Both the position numbers and the translations under genes were made by a program. A stretch of DNA of 64,000 nucleotides from Anaeramoeba flamelloides (Eukaryota; Metamonada; Anaeramoebidae), in NCBI GenBank assembly GCA_027625915.1, contig JANTQA010000070.1, forward strand, positions 9,925,001-9,989,000. The letters are read 5' to 3'. Positions 47,956 through 60,027 of the stretch are shown here, in pieces. Under the pieces are notes generated by a model. That model worked only from the letters and a program-made list of their open reading frames with translations. It was not told where the DNA came from and ran no database searches. Position 1 is the stretch's first letter. Each line of letters opens with the position of its first letter.

Positions 47956-50407
47956 ATCAATTTTTTTTTACTTTTTTTCTTTTTTTGAAATTTTATTGTT
48001 TGTTGAGGCATTTCTTTTATGATTATCAATTATAATCCTAGGTTTGTTATTTCTCTTATTTCTAAAAATCTTTATGTTGGTTGATTCAAACAAAAGTAAA
48101 AAATTTTCATTTTTAGCTGGGTCTACTTTACGTAAAAGGAAGTTTATATTACAATTTTTTTTGTATTTTTTGTTTATTTTGAAAGAGGAGTTTTTAAATC
48201 AAAATTTAATAAATATATTAATATCGATAATATAGTTTAGGGTGGCATTTATAATCAAGGAGATATTAATATCTGGGTTTCTAAATAGGCAATAATGAAA
48301 AATAATTTTGATCCTTTATTTTCTCTTTTTCTTTTTTTGACAATTCAAATTTTACTTTGAATAGTTCATATTTATGTAATATACAAAATAATAAAAAAGT
48401 TATTTTTTTTTTATTTGATGATTCGTTTTGAAACTATTTGATTTCTTTTTGCCTAATTTATATATATATATATAAATATAAACTAAATTCCAAAAATTTG
48501 GACATGCTTGGAACAGTGGGTAAAAAATCACTACTCGACTTTTATTTAAATTTGAAAATAATAACGATTTGATAAACTATTTCAAATTTTGTTTTTTCTA
48601 TTCTGTTTTCATCTTTTTTCAGGCTACATAATCTGTTTTGTTAGATCTGGAAATTTTTTTTCAATGGTTGATAGAAGGTTAGTGTTGTTTGTTAAATTGG
48701 AAAATAACATGTACAATTTTTTGATGTTATCTTATCATTTGATCGATCAATAATTGTTGGTGAAATTTTCAACAAATTTCCCAATATATTTTTTTTTCCG
48801 ATCATTTCATTTTGGAGACACTATTTTTAATTTTTTATTTTTTATATGTTTTTTTTATTATTTGGATAAAAATGATTACTTGTAAAAACCTTAATAATAA
48901 TTAACTTTAATGTGTTTTAAGCTTATGTTTGGTAAAATATCAATAATTGGGATTTTTTACCTATTTTTAATTTTTGTGGTTTTCAAATTTCTAGAATGGG
49001 GTTTATATTATCTAATAAAAGATTTACTTTTAAATTTTAATTTTTTGTTTCTATTATTCATATTTTTCCAAAAGACTGATATTTATACACTTAAATTAAA
49101 ATTTCTTAGTATACATAAAAAAATTCTTTATTTTTTTTATTTGTAGAGAAGTAAATTTCCCATTTTTACAAGAATATATGTTGGACATTTGGAAACTTCA
49201 ATGGGGGGGGTAAGTATTTTTTCACTTGAAATAAAAGGTTAAAAAAGAACTTAATTTTATTTTTAATAATAAAAAAGTGTTTTTAGATGTAATAAAGCGC
49301 ATTGAAATTTTTAAAATTATTTTATTTTTAATTAAAAATCCAAAATTTTTGTTATATTCTACAAGAGTGATTTAAAATTGGTAAAACGTAAAATTGGTTT
49401 AAGTGGACAATGATAAATAAAAATCAAATAGTTTTCAAAAATTAAGATTAGCGTTTGTTCTTTCAAATAGAAATGAAAATATTCTATGTTCTGTTGGTTA
49501 TCGGGAAGAAAAATATTAAATATATTTGGTCTTTTTATTTTTGTTTGTTTCAGAATTTAGTTTATCAAGGTAATAAAGTATGTTAAAATTATTTCCAATA
49601 AATTATTTTTTTTTTGAAATATTTTTTGTTTAATCTTTTCTTGAACTTTCTCAATTTTTTTAAAGTTTTGGTTTTGGAATCGTAATGATTTTTCTATTTA
49701 ATTTTTTGGATGGTGATAGAAATAACAAAGTGGCAAGCTCTAGATTTCCCTTTTCGTCCTTTCTCAAATTCTAAGACTTTTCATATTCAATGCAAAAGGA
49801 TTTATATCAGAATTATTAATGTATTTTTCAACACAAATTCAACAAAACACTATCCTAAATCAAATTTGACTGAAATAAAAATTATATTTTGAATTTATTA
49901 AATTTGATTTTTTTTTTACCAAGTTTATTGAAATATCCAGTTTTGATTTGATAAACTTAGATTCGAAAATAAACGGCTTGTTTCATTTTTCAAAAGGGGT
50001 TACAAATTACACGAGTACAGAAATTGGTAATAAACTATAAGTAAAGATGTTTTTTTTACTGAAACCCATATATTTAAAAAGAAATTATATCAATGTGCAA
50101 CCAGGGTATAATAATTATTTAAAAAATATGGTCAATTTTATTTAGAAATTTTCTGAAAAAAAAAAGGTAGCACATAGGAAAATTTTACTACATAACCCAA
50201 TTCCAAATAAAAAAATTACTAAAACATTAAATAAATTATTGTTAAATTGGTTTTCATCCAAGTTTGGCAAGTGGGTATAGTATTAATTATTCTATTTTTA
50301 TAAGAAGGGAATAAAGAGGTTTTATTTGATAAAGGTGTTTGTGTTCTTAACCGAAATATTATTAACCATTGGAAAGTACCTTCTGAGATATTGAATGATT
50401 TTTCATC

Positions 50408-50602
50408 CAGTCTGTTCCACTTTTAATCCATGAACTTTGAACCAAATTTGGGGTACAAAAAAAATCTTGAATTAGACATAAAATTCAAATTCTGGTAAAA
50501 TAATTTGTGTAAAAAAAAGTCCAAAAAATTTGCTTTAATTTGAGATTTTTTTTGTGTCTTAAATTTTGTTGAAAGTTTGTATTGGAAAAGTAAAACTGAC
50601 TC
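50408..50602 (-). mobile_element. TA-type MITE, degenerate copy
   Basis: Same arms and centre as the other copies in reverse orientation, but the ends are worn (CAGTCTGTTCC and CTGACTC) and the TA flanks are lost. Confidence 0.65.
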
Positions 50603-50882
50603 CATTTTATTTGTATAGAAAAATTTCAAATATCGAATATATTGAAAAAGTTATGTGATTGGAGTTCAAGATAAATATTACAATTGATAAAACAATTTCT
50701 AAAATGAAAAAGTAATACTTTTATTTGTATAAGAAATGGGGCAGTTAAAAGTGGGTTATTCAATGCAAATTTGTCTTTTGGTAACTTTCAGGATTCTTTT
50801 TTATTGTTGTGATATTTTTCTTTGAATCTAAATTGCCAAATTTGCCAAAATATAACTTTTTTCAAAATTTTTACAACGAAAA

Positions 50883-51068
50883 ATGCACTATAATCAATTG
50901 AAATATTGGTATCGACCAACAAGATGTACAAAACGAAAATATATTAATATTGATCAAAATAAAAACAGAAATTTAAAGTTGCAGTTTATTGAAAAAAAAC
51001 ATATTGGTAGAATAGTACCAAAAAATTATAAATCAATTAAAGATGGTTACTATATTAGTGAAAATTAA
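50883..51068 (+). CDS. Small open reading frame of unknown function (61 aa)
   Basis: An ATG-started frame of 61 residues, basic and Tyr/Lys-rich, beginning MHYNQLKYWYRPTRCTKRKY and ending with KSIKDGYYISEN. It is less homopolymeric than the chance frames around it, and its ATG follows an A-rich leader. No domain, signal peptide or membrane segment is visible and no family is recognised. It may be a small gene, one exon of a longer gene, or chance. Confidence 0.22.
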   Translation: MHYNQLKYWYRPTRCTKRKYINIDQNKNRNLKLQFIEKKHIGRIVPKNYKSIKDGYYISEN

Positions 51069-52504
51069 ATATTTTTAGACAATAATCTGCATTTTAAGAT
51101 CCCTTTTTCGATTTCACTGGGAATATTTAGACCCCAGAGTAAAAAAAAACTGTTAAAAAACTTGAAATATGTAAGGATGTGATTATCGTTGTTAATTTAT
51201 AAATTTCTGTCGGTGTTATTGTTTGTAGAAGTTATTGGGGTAGGTTTTGCTTCATATTATTTATGTATCTTTCATATACTGGGTTTGAAAAGAACTAAAC
51301 TACATTAAAAAAAAAAAAATGCTACTTACCTGAAATAAAGAATTAAAATAAAAATATATTTTTTTGAGTATTAAAGAACAACTAATAATTAAATACTATT
51401 CACAATTCACTTTTCAATCATTCTAAATATCAAAATCTATGATTTTAAAAATTCCTATCAAAAATTAAAGCCGAAAACTAAAAAAAAGTGAGTCACCATT
51501 TCTGGAATGTGTATTACAGATTTTTTATTACTGAACTTTCACTGAAAGGGGGTTGAACAACATGATTTTTAGCCAATTGTTAAAGTCGTTTTAACTGGCA
51601 TTCCATTGTATCAATTTTACTTATGATTATTTGTCTTTTCAAAGCTCTTTTTTTTTATCCACAGGATCTTTTTCAATTTAAGGATCTTGAAAAGAAAAGA
51701 AAAAGAAAAAGGAAAGGGAAAATGAAATAAAATTTATTCTCATTTACAATGATCAAAATAATGGGTACCCAAAGCCTATAATTAGTGTTTCAAAATACAC
51801 CTATGATTTTTTTTTCTTCTTTGTTCAAAAGTAATATCTTAGTCACTACCCTAAAAGTATGCTTAAGATCATTTCAATTTTAAAAGTAAACTCCTTGAAA
51901 TCTAACTTGGTGTTTTAAATTATGAACAAAATTTTCTGAAAATTCTTTTTTAATGTTCTTGAGTTTTTGATTTTTTTTGGATAAGAAAAAATTTTCTTCA
52001 AGATAAACTATATTTTTAGAGAACAATTTTGCAATTTGATCCTTTATTTTTTGAATTTTATTTTAATAATCGAACTGTAAGAAATCAATAATGTTTTGAT
52101 TTCTGATCTATTATGTGCTTCTTTGATCGATTACTGTATACACCTTCTATAACTAAAGAAGAACACTTTTTATAATGAAACACGGATTAAACTTTTCTGT
52201 ACGAATTATTTCGACAACAATATTATGAAAACACCATCAGTACTATTTTGTTAATATAATTTATCGAGAGTTTAGAACTTAAATGGAATGACTCAATTGG
52301 GCCCAATAGTAACCAACTTCAATTTTAGAGTTCTTCAGATGAAATGTTAATCCCTTAAATACGAAAAACTTTTTTCTGAAATTTACCATATTTTTTTCAA
52401 AAGTTAACAAAACATTTTGATCAATTTAATTTTTAGATATCAGTTTGTTGTTTCAAATTCTTTCTTAAAAACCATTTCTTGGGTAAAAAGGTGTTTTTCT
52501 TGGA

Positions 52505-52726
52505 ATGGTGGATCAAGCGAAACTCACCACCTTCTCTCAAAATTTCTCAATTAAATTAGTCAAGTATTTTAAAATAGAATTAATTACAGTAACCTCAAAG
52601 CTGTTTTCCAACAGTACGATAATAAATATTTCCAGTGTAAGCCAAAAAGAGAGCAATTGGGATTTGTCATCTGTTTTAAGGATAGATTTGAAGACATTTT
52701 TATCAACCAATTTTAAAATTACGTAA
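52505..52726 (+). CDS. Small open reading frame of unknown function (73 aa)
   Basis: The frame starts MVDQAKLTTFSQNFSIKLVK and is Ser/Thr/Asn-rich with alternating hydrophobic residues, without long homopolymer runs. G+C content is higher than in adjacent spacer. A shorter minus-strand frame overlaps, so strand is uncertain. No family is recognised. Confidence 0.22.
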   Translation: MVDQAKLTTFSQNFSIKLVKYFKIELITVTSKLFSNSTIINISSVSQKESNWDLSSVLRIDLKTFLSTNFKIT

Positions 52727-53380
52727 CCTGAGCAAAAATTAAAAATAACTGTTTAAAAAAATACAGAGGAAACCAAATTATGATTTTTTCTTGTTAAAAA
52801 AAAGTCTTTTTTCCGAATGAGATTTTTCTTAATGATGAATTTTTCCAATAATTAATTATTCTTTGGAATTGAATTTTCCGAATGGCAATTCAATCCCTAG
52901 TTCGTGTGTGATCAGTTTGATTTCAGATAATATTTTACGAATCATTTCCACTTTTTGTTCATGCTTTTTTTTTTTTTTTAATTTCCGCTTCCTCTTCAAA
53001 AAACAAACGTAACTTGTTTTTTTTTTTTTTTTTTTGATAAAAAGTTAAAATGGATTCCGTTTTAGAACAACATTTCACCCTACGAAATCTAATAATTTCC
53101 CAAAGACAATTGAAAAAGAAAATAATATCTTCTGAATTAATTCGATTCTCACCATAAAACAACGTGTTCTTTTTCGGAACGTGTTCTTTGATCTACCTTG
53201 AATTAATGGAAATTAAAATAAAAATTTAACGAAAAAAAAATCTTGTTCACCATTTAAATTTCTAACCAAAGTTTAACGGCTTTCCCCTTTTAAAAGGCAT
53301 TTGTAATTATTTGATTTGGTTTCTGTGATGTGAAATAAAATCATTTTTTTTTATTAATATTTATTAACAAAATTTCTATT

Positions 53381-56300
53381 ATGTCTACAAAATTCGGTAA
53401 TATATTTGACTACACTTTGACTTGTCGTCAAAAACTAATTATTTTCCTTCTATTAAACCAAAATTCTTTGTAAACTTTAAATACATATTCTAACTATTAA
53501 GAAAAAGAACAAAAAAAAAAAGAAACATCAGAAACTCACAAGAAAAATAAACAAGAAGGAACAGAATCTAACAAGCAATCCAAGGAAGAAAGTATAACCT
53601 TTTAATCCCGAAATTTTTTTTCTTTTTTGTTTTTTTGTTTTTCGAAAAATTAACAGGCCTTTTTTCTTCCTTACCGAATAAAAAAAGATTTTTAAGGATT
53701 CGTAATTTTTTTTATTTTTATTTTTTTTTTTCAAAAACATCAAAAATTAAAAATTACTTTGTTTTTATTTGGTTCTCTACTTGAGATCTGTTAAACACAA
53801 AAAGGGTTTTTTATTAATTTTTGTTTTGGAAAAAAGGAATATAAAAAAATTCAATTGTTATTAATTTTTTATGAATACGCTTGATTTTTCATAAAAGTAA
53901 GCTTTACTAAAGGTTCAAAAAGAGTAAATTTAAAAGATGTTATACTTTTTAATTCTAAAAACTAAAGTATCTTTTTTGTATTAGCAGTAATACTTTTTGC
54001 TTTTTTTTCTCAAATTATTCAAAGACAAACACTTTTTAAATTATTTTTTATTTTTATTTTTTTATTTTATTTTTCTTTTGTTGTTACAGTGATTTTAATA
54101 AAGTGACGATCAAAAGTTTTCAAAAGTTTCACTCAAACTGTTTAGTTCAACGATTTAAACAATTTGACTAACGCTTTTTTAAACCATTGGTACTCGCTTT
54201 ATTAGTGTGGTTGTAATGAGACTTTAACGAAATTATTAAAACCACCTTTTTGGAATTGATAAACACAAAGTTTGTTTTTATTAAATTGTTTTCAAAAAAA
54301 AGTTTTTTAAAATAACTTTTGGTCTTTTGGTTTGTACAATAATTTCTAAAAAGTTATTAATTTGCTTGAAAACATCTATTCGTTTTCAACAAATGAAAAC
54401 AAACTTTTTTCTTCTTTATTTTATTTTTTTTTTTACAAAATTGAATCCCTGTACTCATTTTGAATATTCACGTCTGCCTAAATTAATTTACTCAAAAGTT
54501 TTAACTTGGAATTAATTTTACAGCAAAAAAGTGAATAAATGTGAGATCGAAAATTGGGAATGATGAAACAATTTTAAAAAAGTGTGTCATAAAAGTATAA
54601 AAGTTTTAAAAACGCGAGACTCAAATCACCTAAAAGTTACAAACCAAACAGTTTGATCAACACTTTTTATAATTTTTGAATCTCACTTTTTTCTAACAGT
54701 TGTAATTAGTAGAATAATAATTTTAAAACTTGTTCTTACAAAATGAAATTATTTTTTTTTTTTTTTTTTTTTTTCAGAAACGAAAAAAAATTTAAAAAAC
54801 TAATGACGCGCAACAAAAGGTAGAAACGAATTAAAACCAAAATTGCTACCATCACCATAAAAATCATAGTAATCACAGAGATTAACTAAAATGATAGAAA
54901 TCACAGATAACCAATTTTTTTTTTTTCAAAATATTTTCCGACTTTATGAAAAATTAAAAAATGAAAAAAATTATTAATATGTATTTTTCTTGGTTGTGAA
55001 TTATATTTGTTTCTAAGAGTAATATTAAACTTGAAAAATTATCAGAAAAAGTTTCATACTGATTTTTGAAGTTTTGTAGAGTAATATATATTATATATAT
55101 ATTCCGAATAAAAAGACTTGTTATCTTCATGTGATAAACTTTTGTCACATTTAATTTCTTTGATAGTAACCAAAAACGATCTTTTAAGATAAAAAAAAAA
55201 AATTCAAAAAACGACTAAACACATATGATAAACTTAAGACAAAGGAAATTTAAAAAAAAAAAAATCAATTTATCTGATCTGATAAGAATTAAACTCATAT
55301 TCTAACTAATGAGAAAAAAGATTGATCAAAAAAGTCAATTTTTTTTTTATTGTAAAATCTTTATCATATTATTTTTTTTTTTAAATTTTTTATTCTACAT
55401 CTTTTATTATAAAAATGTAATAACTTATCATATACGACAATAATGTTTCTAAACCCTTTTTATATAATTACAGCCCATTTAAAAACTGAAAAAAAAATAA
55501 TATAAAATCAAAAATGATAATAATTTACCATTTATTGAAGAATATAGAAAAACTAAAAAAGGTTTTTGAATAAGATATGGAATTTAAAACAAAACACAAA
55601 GTTTAAAGATAACGAATTGAAAAAGTAAAACTAAAAGTTAGATTTATAATGTAAAATTAAAGAGAAAGAATGAACAAATTATATTTAGGAATTTATCTGA
55701 ATTGCTAAAAAAAACTTTTTATTGCTTCAATATCTTATTATTATTTATTTATTCTTTCCATAGAAAAAAAAGATCTTAGTGAATCTGACGAAGAAAACGA
55801 AGACAAAAAAACTGAAAAAAAACAAGAAGAGGAAAGTGACAACAGTGACGAAGAAAAAAGTGAAGAAGAAGAAGAAGAAAATGAAGATGACGACGAGAAA
55901 AAAGAAATTTTTGTTGGAAATATTCCATATGAAGTTGACGAAAACGAATTAAGAGATCTTTATGTAAAATATGGTACCATTACATCTTTAAAATTAATTA
56001 CTGATAGGGAAACACAAAGATCCAGAGGCTTTGGATTCATTAAATTTTCAAAAAAAGAAGATGCAGCATACGCTGTTAAAGAAACTAACGACGAAGTAAT
56101 TAGCGGAAGACGTTTAAGAGTTAACCTTACCATGAATAAAAGACAAAACAACGGCGGTGGATACAGAAATAACAGATCAAACGGTAACAGATCATATAAC
56201 AGTTATGGAGGAGGAAGAGGACGTGGTGGTGGTGGTTACAGAGGAAGAAGTAGCTACGGAAGAGGAAGAGGTGGCTCTAATAATTATGATAACAGAAGAA

Positions 56301-56512
56301 GCTATAATAATAATAGATACAATAACAGATCTGATAATAACTCAAGAGGATATGGAAAAAGCGACTCCAACGACTACAATGGTGGTTACTCAAAACCAAA
56401 TTATAGAAATAATAATAGCTATGGTGGAAACAAATCTTATGGCCAATCAAAAAATTATTCTTCAGGCTACAATAATAATAGTTATGGTGATAACCAAGGA
56501 GGAAATTACTAA
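53381..56512 (+). CDS. RRM protein with acidic N-terminus and RGG/GAR C-terminus, three exons
   Basis: Exons are 53381-53396, 53502-53591 and 55764-56512, giving 855 nt, 284 residues plus stop. Exon 1 is only 16 nt (MSTKF plus one base). All junctions are phase 1 with GT..AG ends (GTAATA, GTATAA donors; ATTAAG, CCATAG acceptors). Residues about 5-80 are Lys/Glu/Asp/Ser-rich and strongly acidic; one RRM follows with RNP2 IFVGNI and RNP1 RGFGFIKF; the last 120 residues are Gly/Arg/Asn/Tyr-rich with RGRGG motifs. Acidic region, RRM and GAR domain in this order is the nucleolin/Nsr1/Gar2 pattern, which supports a role in pre-rRNA processing or RNA binding in the nucleolus. Only one RRM is present instead of two or more. 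The short first exons are inferred from phase and composition. Confidence 0.8.
53592..55763 (+). other. 2,172-bp intron 2 of the RRM protein gene
   Basis: It contains two imperfect foldback sequences (about 54085-54220 and 54525-54705), long T runs and no recognised coding sequence. The poorly transcribed-looking frames at 54327-54515 and 54954-55148 are Phe/Ile-rich and considered chance. Confidence 0.65.
54085..54705. repeat. Two adjacent foldback sequences in the RRM-gene intron
   Basis: At 54085-54220, AATAAAGTGACGATCAAAAG pairs imperfectly with the complement of GGTACTCGCTTTATTAG. At 54525-54705, AAAAAAGTGTGTCATAAAAG pairs with GATCAACACTTTTTATAAT. Both share the AAAAAGTG-type arm seen in the 24.1-kb foldback. 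Confidence 0.4.
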
Positions 56513-57364
56513 AATTATGATCAATTTTAAATCTAATCTCAGGAATAAACTAAACATTCACGATTATTTTTAATAATTAGTTCCGATTTGATTGTTCTTT
56601 TTCCCATTCTATTACTTTTTTTTTTTTTTTTTAATTTTTTCTATTTTGATATTATTATCTTTTCCTTTTTTTTTAGATTTTTTTTAGATCCTCTCTCTTA
56701 TCTTCACTATCATCTCTCTCTTCTATTCTCTTTGTTTTTTTATATATATCTATATATTTATTTTGATTAGCCTATTTAATTCCATTTAAATTACCATTTG
56801 AATCTCCACCAAGATATTATTCAAAAACAATTTAAATCTTTTTAAGTAAACTTTCCAAAAATTAATACTATTATTTAGAAATCTCATTATATATCCGATT
56901 TAAAAAAAAATAATTTCAAGTAAAAATGAATTTTCACTTTAATTTGATATTTATAAAAGAAATTAGCTTTCTTTTTTTTTTGAAGAAATATTATATTTTT
57001 CTATTATGATCACATTTTTTCTTATGATAAAATAGAAGTTAAAATTAAACACCCATTATAAAGAAACTTTTAACCTTTTTGTTTTTAATTCATTATTTTG
57101 TTCCAGTTTTAAATAATACTATTTATCTTACTTACCTTACTTATTACGTACTTTTAAATTTATTTGCCGAGATTTCATTTTTTATTTTGAAAATACTTTA
57201 CCATAGAATAATCTAAAGAATAACAATAATTTTTTATTTTGAAAAATTGCCTTTAATCATAAATAAATTTTTGATCAAAAACAATTATTTTTTAAAAAAA
57301 AAAAACGTTTTTATTTATTTTTTATATTTTATTTTTTTTATTAAGGAAGAGAAGATTCAACAAA

Positions 57365-57490
57365 TTGCCTCTTGTTTGCTTTTAGGTTTTTTTTTTTACT
57401 TCATTAAATGAAAAGAAAATTTCATAAATATTCTTTTTCATTTCAAAAATTAAAAAAAAAACTAGGAACTCGAAGTCACTCGATGACACT
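57365..57490. repeat. Nested-palindrome repeat, partial copy
   Basis: Shares the TTTTAGGTTTTTTTT inverted arms and the closing ACTAGGAACTCGAAG-type segment with 45595-45945, but is shorter and diverged. Confidence 0.35.
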
Positions 57491-58293
57491 TTCTGAAAGT
57501 ATAAACTTGGATTTAAAGTTTTTTAACTATAGCTATCATATCTATAAGGTTATAACTCATCGGATAGCTTACCTTTAAAAGAATGAAACAAAGATTAAAG
57601 AAAAAGAGAAAGAAAGAATAGAAATAGTCAAGTTATTATTTAATTTTTTTTTTTTTTCTCTCATTTAAACAGTTTATACCCCAAAAGTGACATTTTTGAA
57701 AAGTAAACAATTATCAAATAATAATTTATGAAAGATTAAATTTGAAGTACCCACACATGTTAATTTTAAGAATTTATATATATATATATATTGAAACACT
57801 TTCACGGATTTTCAGTAAAAAAATTCTTAATTTCTAAAAATTATCATTTTTTTAAGATTAGTAATATTTTATAAAAAAATTAGTTTCGGAATACTACTTT
57901 ATATAAAATCAATAATTTCGATATTCTTCCAAAACATAAAATATGATATTAATAAAATATTCCTTTATGATTACTAACAATATTTAGAAAATTGGTGATA
58001 ATTTTTAAATCAATGTATTTTAATAGAGTACATAAAACTATTATACGCAGATTTATTTTTGACTATCAATCCTAAATTCTTTTAAAAAACCCAATGAGAT
58101 TTATCTCTTCCCACATTGGACATTATTAATAGATTCATTGAAATACTGTTCCATTAAGGTAAAATATTTCATTTTTTTACTCAATTTTTTGTAAAATAAT
58201 ACATTTATCAACATGTTGTAAGATAAAATCTGAATCATTAAAAAAAAGAATTTTTAGAAGAGAAAAATATGTTATTTTTAATCTTTTGGATAA

Positions 58294-58443
58294 ACCTTTA
58301 ATATTATAGAAAATATTTTAACAAAGAATTATGTTTCACTTTATTTTGAGAAAGTATTTCTAGAAGAATTGAGTCAATCTTCGAATTTCTTAATGAGAAA
58401 AAATTTGGAACCAAAATCAATTTTCATATTTAAATTGTCTTAG
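58294..58443 (+). other. Coding-like open stretch without ATG start
   Basis: Fifty codons stay open and include YVSLYFEKVFLEELSQSSNF and MRKNLEPKSIFIF before a TAG. Composition is protein-like and helical. There is no ATG at the front and no clear acceptor, so it could be a last exon or a decayed fragment. No family is recognised. Confidence 0.2.
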
Positions 58444-59517
58444 ACAGTTATTTATGATATTTTCACTTTATAGCTACATTTTTTTTAATTTTTTTTTAGA
58501 CAATTTTATTTTATAGAGAACAAATCAACATGTATTGAATCCAATAACTATTCATCAACAAACTATTCAACCCCCCTGTCTAAAAAATAAACCCAAAATA
58601 TTTGCAAGAAATTATTTGAAAACAAATTATTTTAATGTTTTTTTATAAATTTCCACTTTAAAGTTTCAAAAAAAATCTTGATTAATCAACCATTTTCAAA
58701 CAACCTGGAAATTCAACTTTAAATTGATAAATTGAAAAATTAAAAATGTTTTTTCAAATAGTAATTTAATTAAAAAAATATCAAGAACACAAATTATTAT
58801 TTTTTACTAACACCTCTGTTAAAAAAAATACCTTTATAAAAGAGTTAATATGGAAAAGAAAAAGGAAATAAAATATATATCCTAAATTCTTTTTTTTGAG
58901 TTTTTTTGAACAAATTTCTTTTTAAAATCGATTTTTTATTTTAATATTTTTATTTATTTTCTTTTGGAAAAAAATTGTAATGTAAATGAAGAACAAAATA
59001 TTAATATCAAAAATCTTCTAAAACAAATAATCTATTTATTTCTATATAATTTATCTTTTTTTTTTTTTAAATTTCAAATAATATTTTCTACCCACAAAAT
59101 TAATTTTTGTAAATCAAAAACATCAAATCAAAGGAGAAAATGGAAAAATGATTGAATTATAATATATTGTGCACCATTCAAAATATATTCTACATATATT
59201 AACAAAAAACCCTATTGAAATAATTAACATTTTTTTTTTGTAGAAAGGGGACAATACCAGACACAATAAATAAATATACAACACGGCTAGGCCATAAAAT
59301 AATATAAATAATAACTCAAGATATTATCTTTTCCCTGAACTGAAAAAAGTTATACTATTGAACTCAAAAAAAAAAATAAACATGAAGAAAAAGAAAATAT
59401 AACAATTGTTCCCACCTTGAAAAATTTCATTTAAAATTGTGATCATAAACTTTGATATTGCTTATGTTGGTAATCTCTATCAAACAAATGATTTATTTTT
59501 AATACAGAATTAATATA

Positions 59518-59713
59518 AAGTCAGTTCCACTTTTAAGGCACACACTTTCAACGAAATTTAAGGCACAAAAAAAAATCCCAAATTAAGGCACAGAATTCAG
59601 ATTCTAGTAAAATAAATTGTAAAAAAAAAATTACAAATTTTGTGCATTAATTTGAGATTTTTTTGTAACTTAAATTTCGTTGAAAGTTTGTGCCTTAAAA
59701 GTGGAACTGACTG
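59518..59713 (-). mobile_element. TA-type MITE, well-preserved copy
   Basis: Reverse orientation relative to 25559-25754, with TA on both sides, TCAGTTCCACTTTTAAGGCA at the left and AAGTGGAACTGACTG at the right. Only the first base of the left end differs from the family form. Confidence 0.85.
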
Positions 59714-60027
59714 TAGATAAATAAGAAGTTTGGGTATTTAGCTAGTAATATAGAATTTTAAATAAAATTTTAATTAAGAACAATTTGAATAAAGTACACT
59801 CCGGTTTGGAAAATAGTTCATTTTCTAATTTTTTAATGATAAAGAATAAACATTTGTAAATTTGATGATATAAAATTAACATCTATTGATTGATTAAATG
59901 TTAAGATATCATCCACTAATTACATTTCGGTTTTCTATATAAAAATACCCCAATATAAGTCTATATTATTCATTCAAAAAAATTTTAAATCTCAGGTAAA
60001 AATTAATGAAATTAGAAAAAATGAAAG

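Larger units (their letters stand above)
47269..53380. other. 6.1-kb spacer with repeats and several uncertain short open frames
   Basis: It holds a copy of a dispersed repeat (47745-47955, related to 10075-10320), a degenerate TA-type MITE (50408-50602) and a G8 run (49203-49210). Coding-like stretches include 48036-48238 on the plus strand; 48623-48677, a plus-strand exon-like piece with TTTCAG acceptor that reads GYIICFVRSGNFFSMVDR; 50883-51068, 61 residues, basic; and 52505-52726, 73 residues. None could be linked into a gene or assigned to a family. Confidence 0.35.

Noticed and set aside
56157-56573. 138-codon frame rich in Glu, Ile, Thr and Val
   Set aside because: It is the +1 shadow of the RGG-rich end of the RRM protein.
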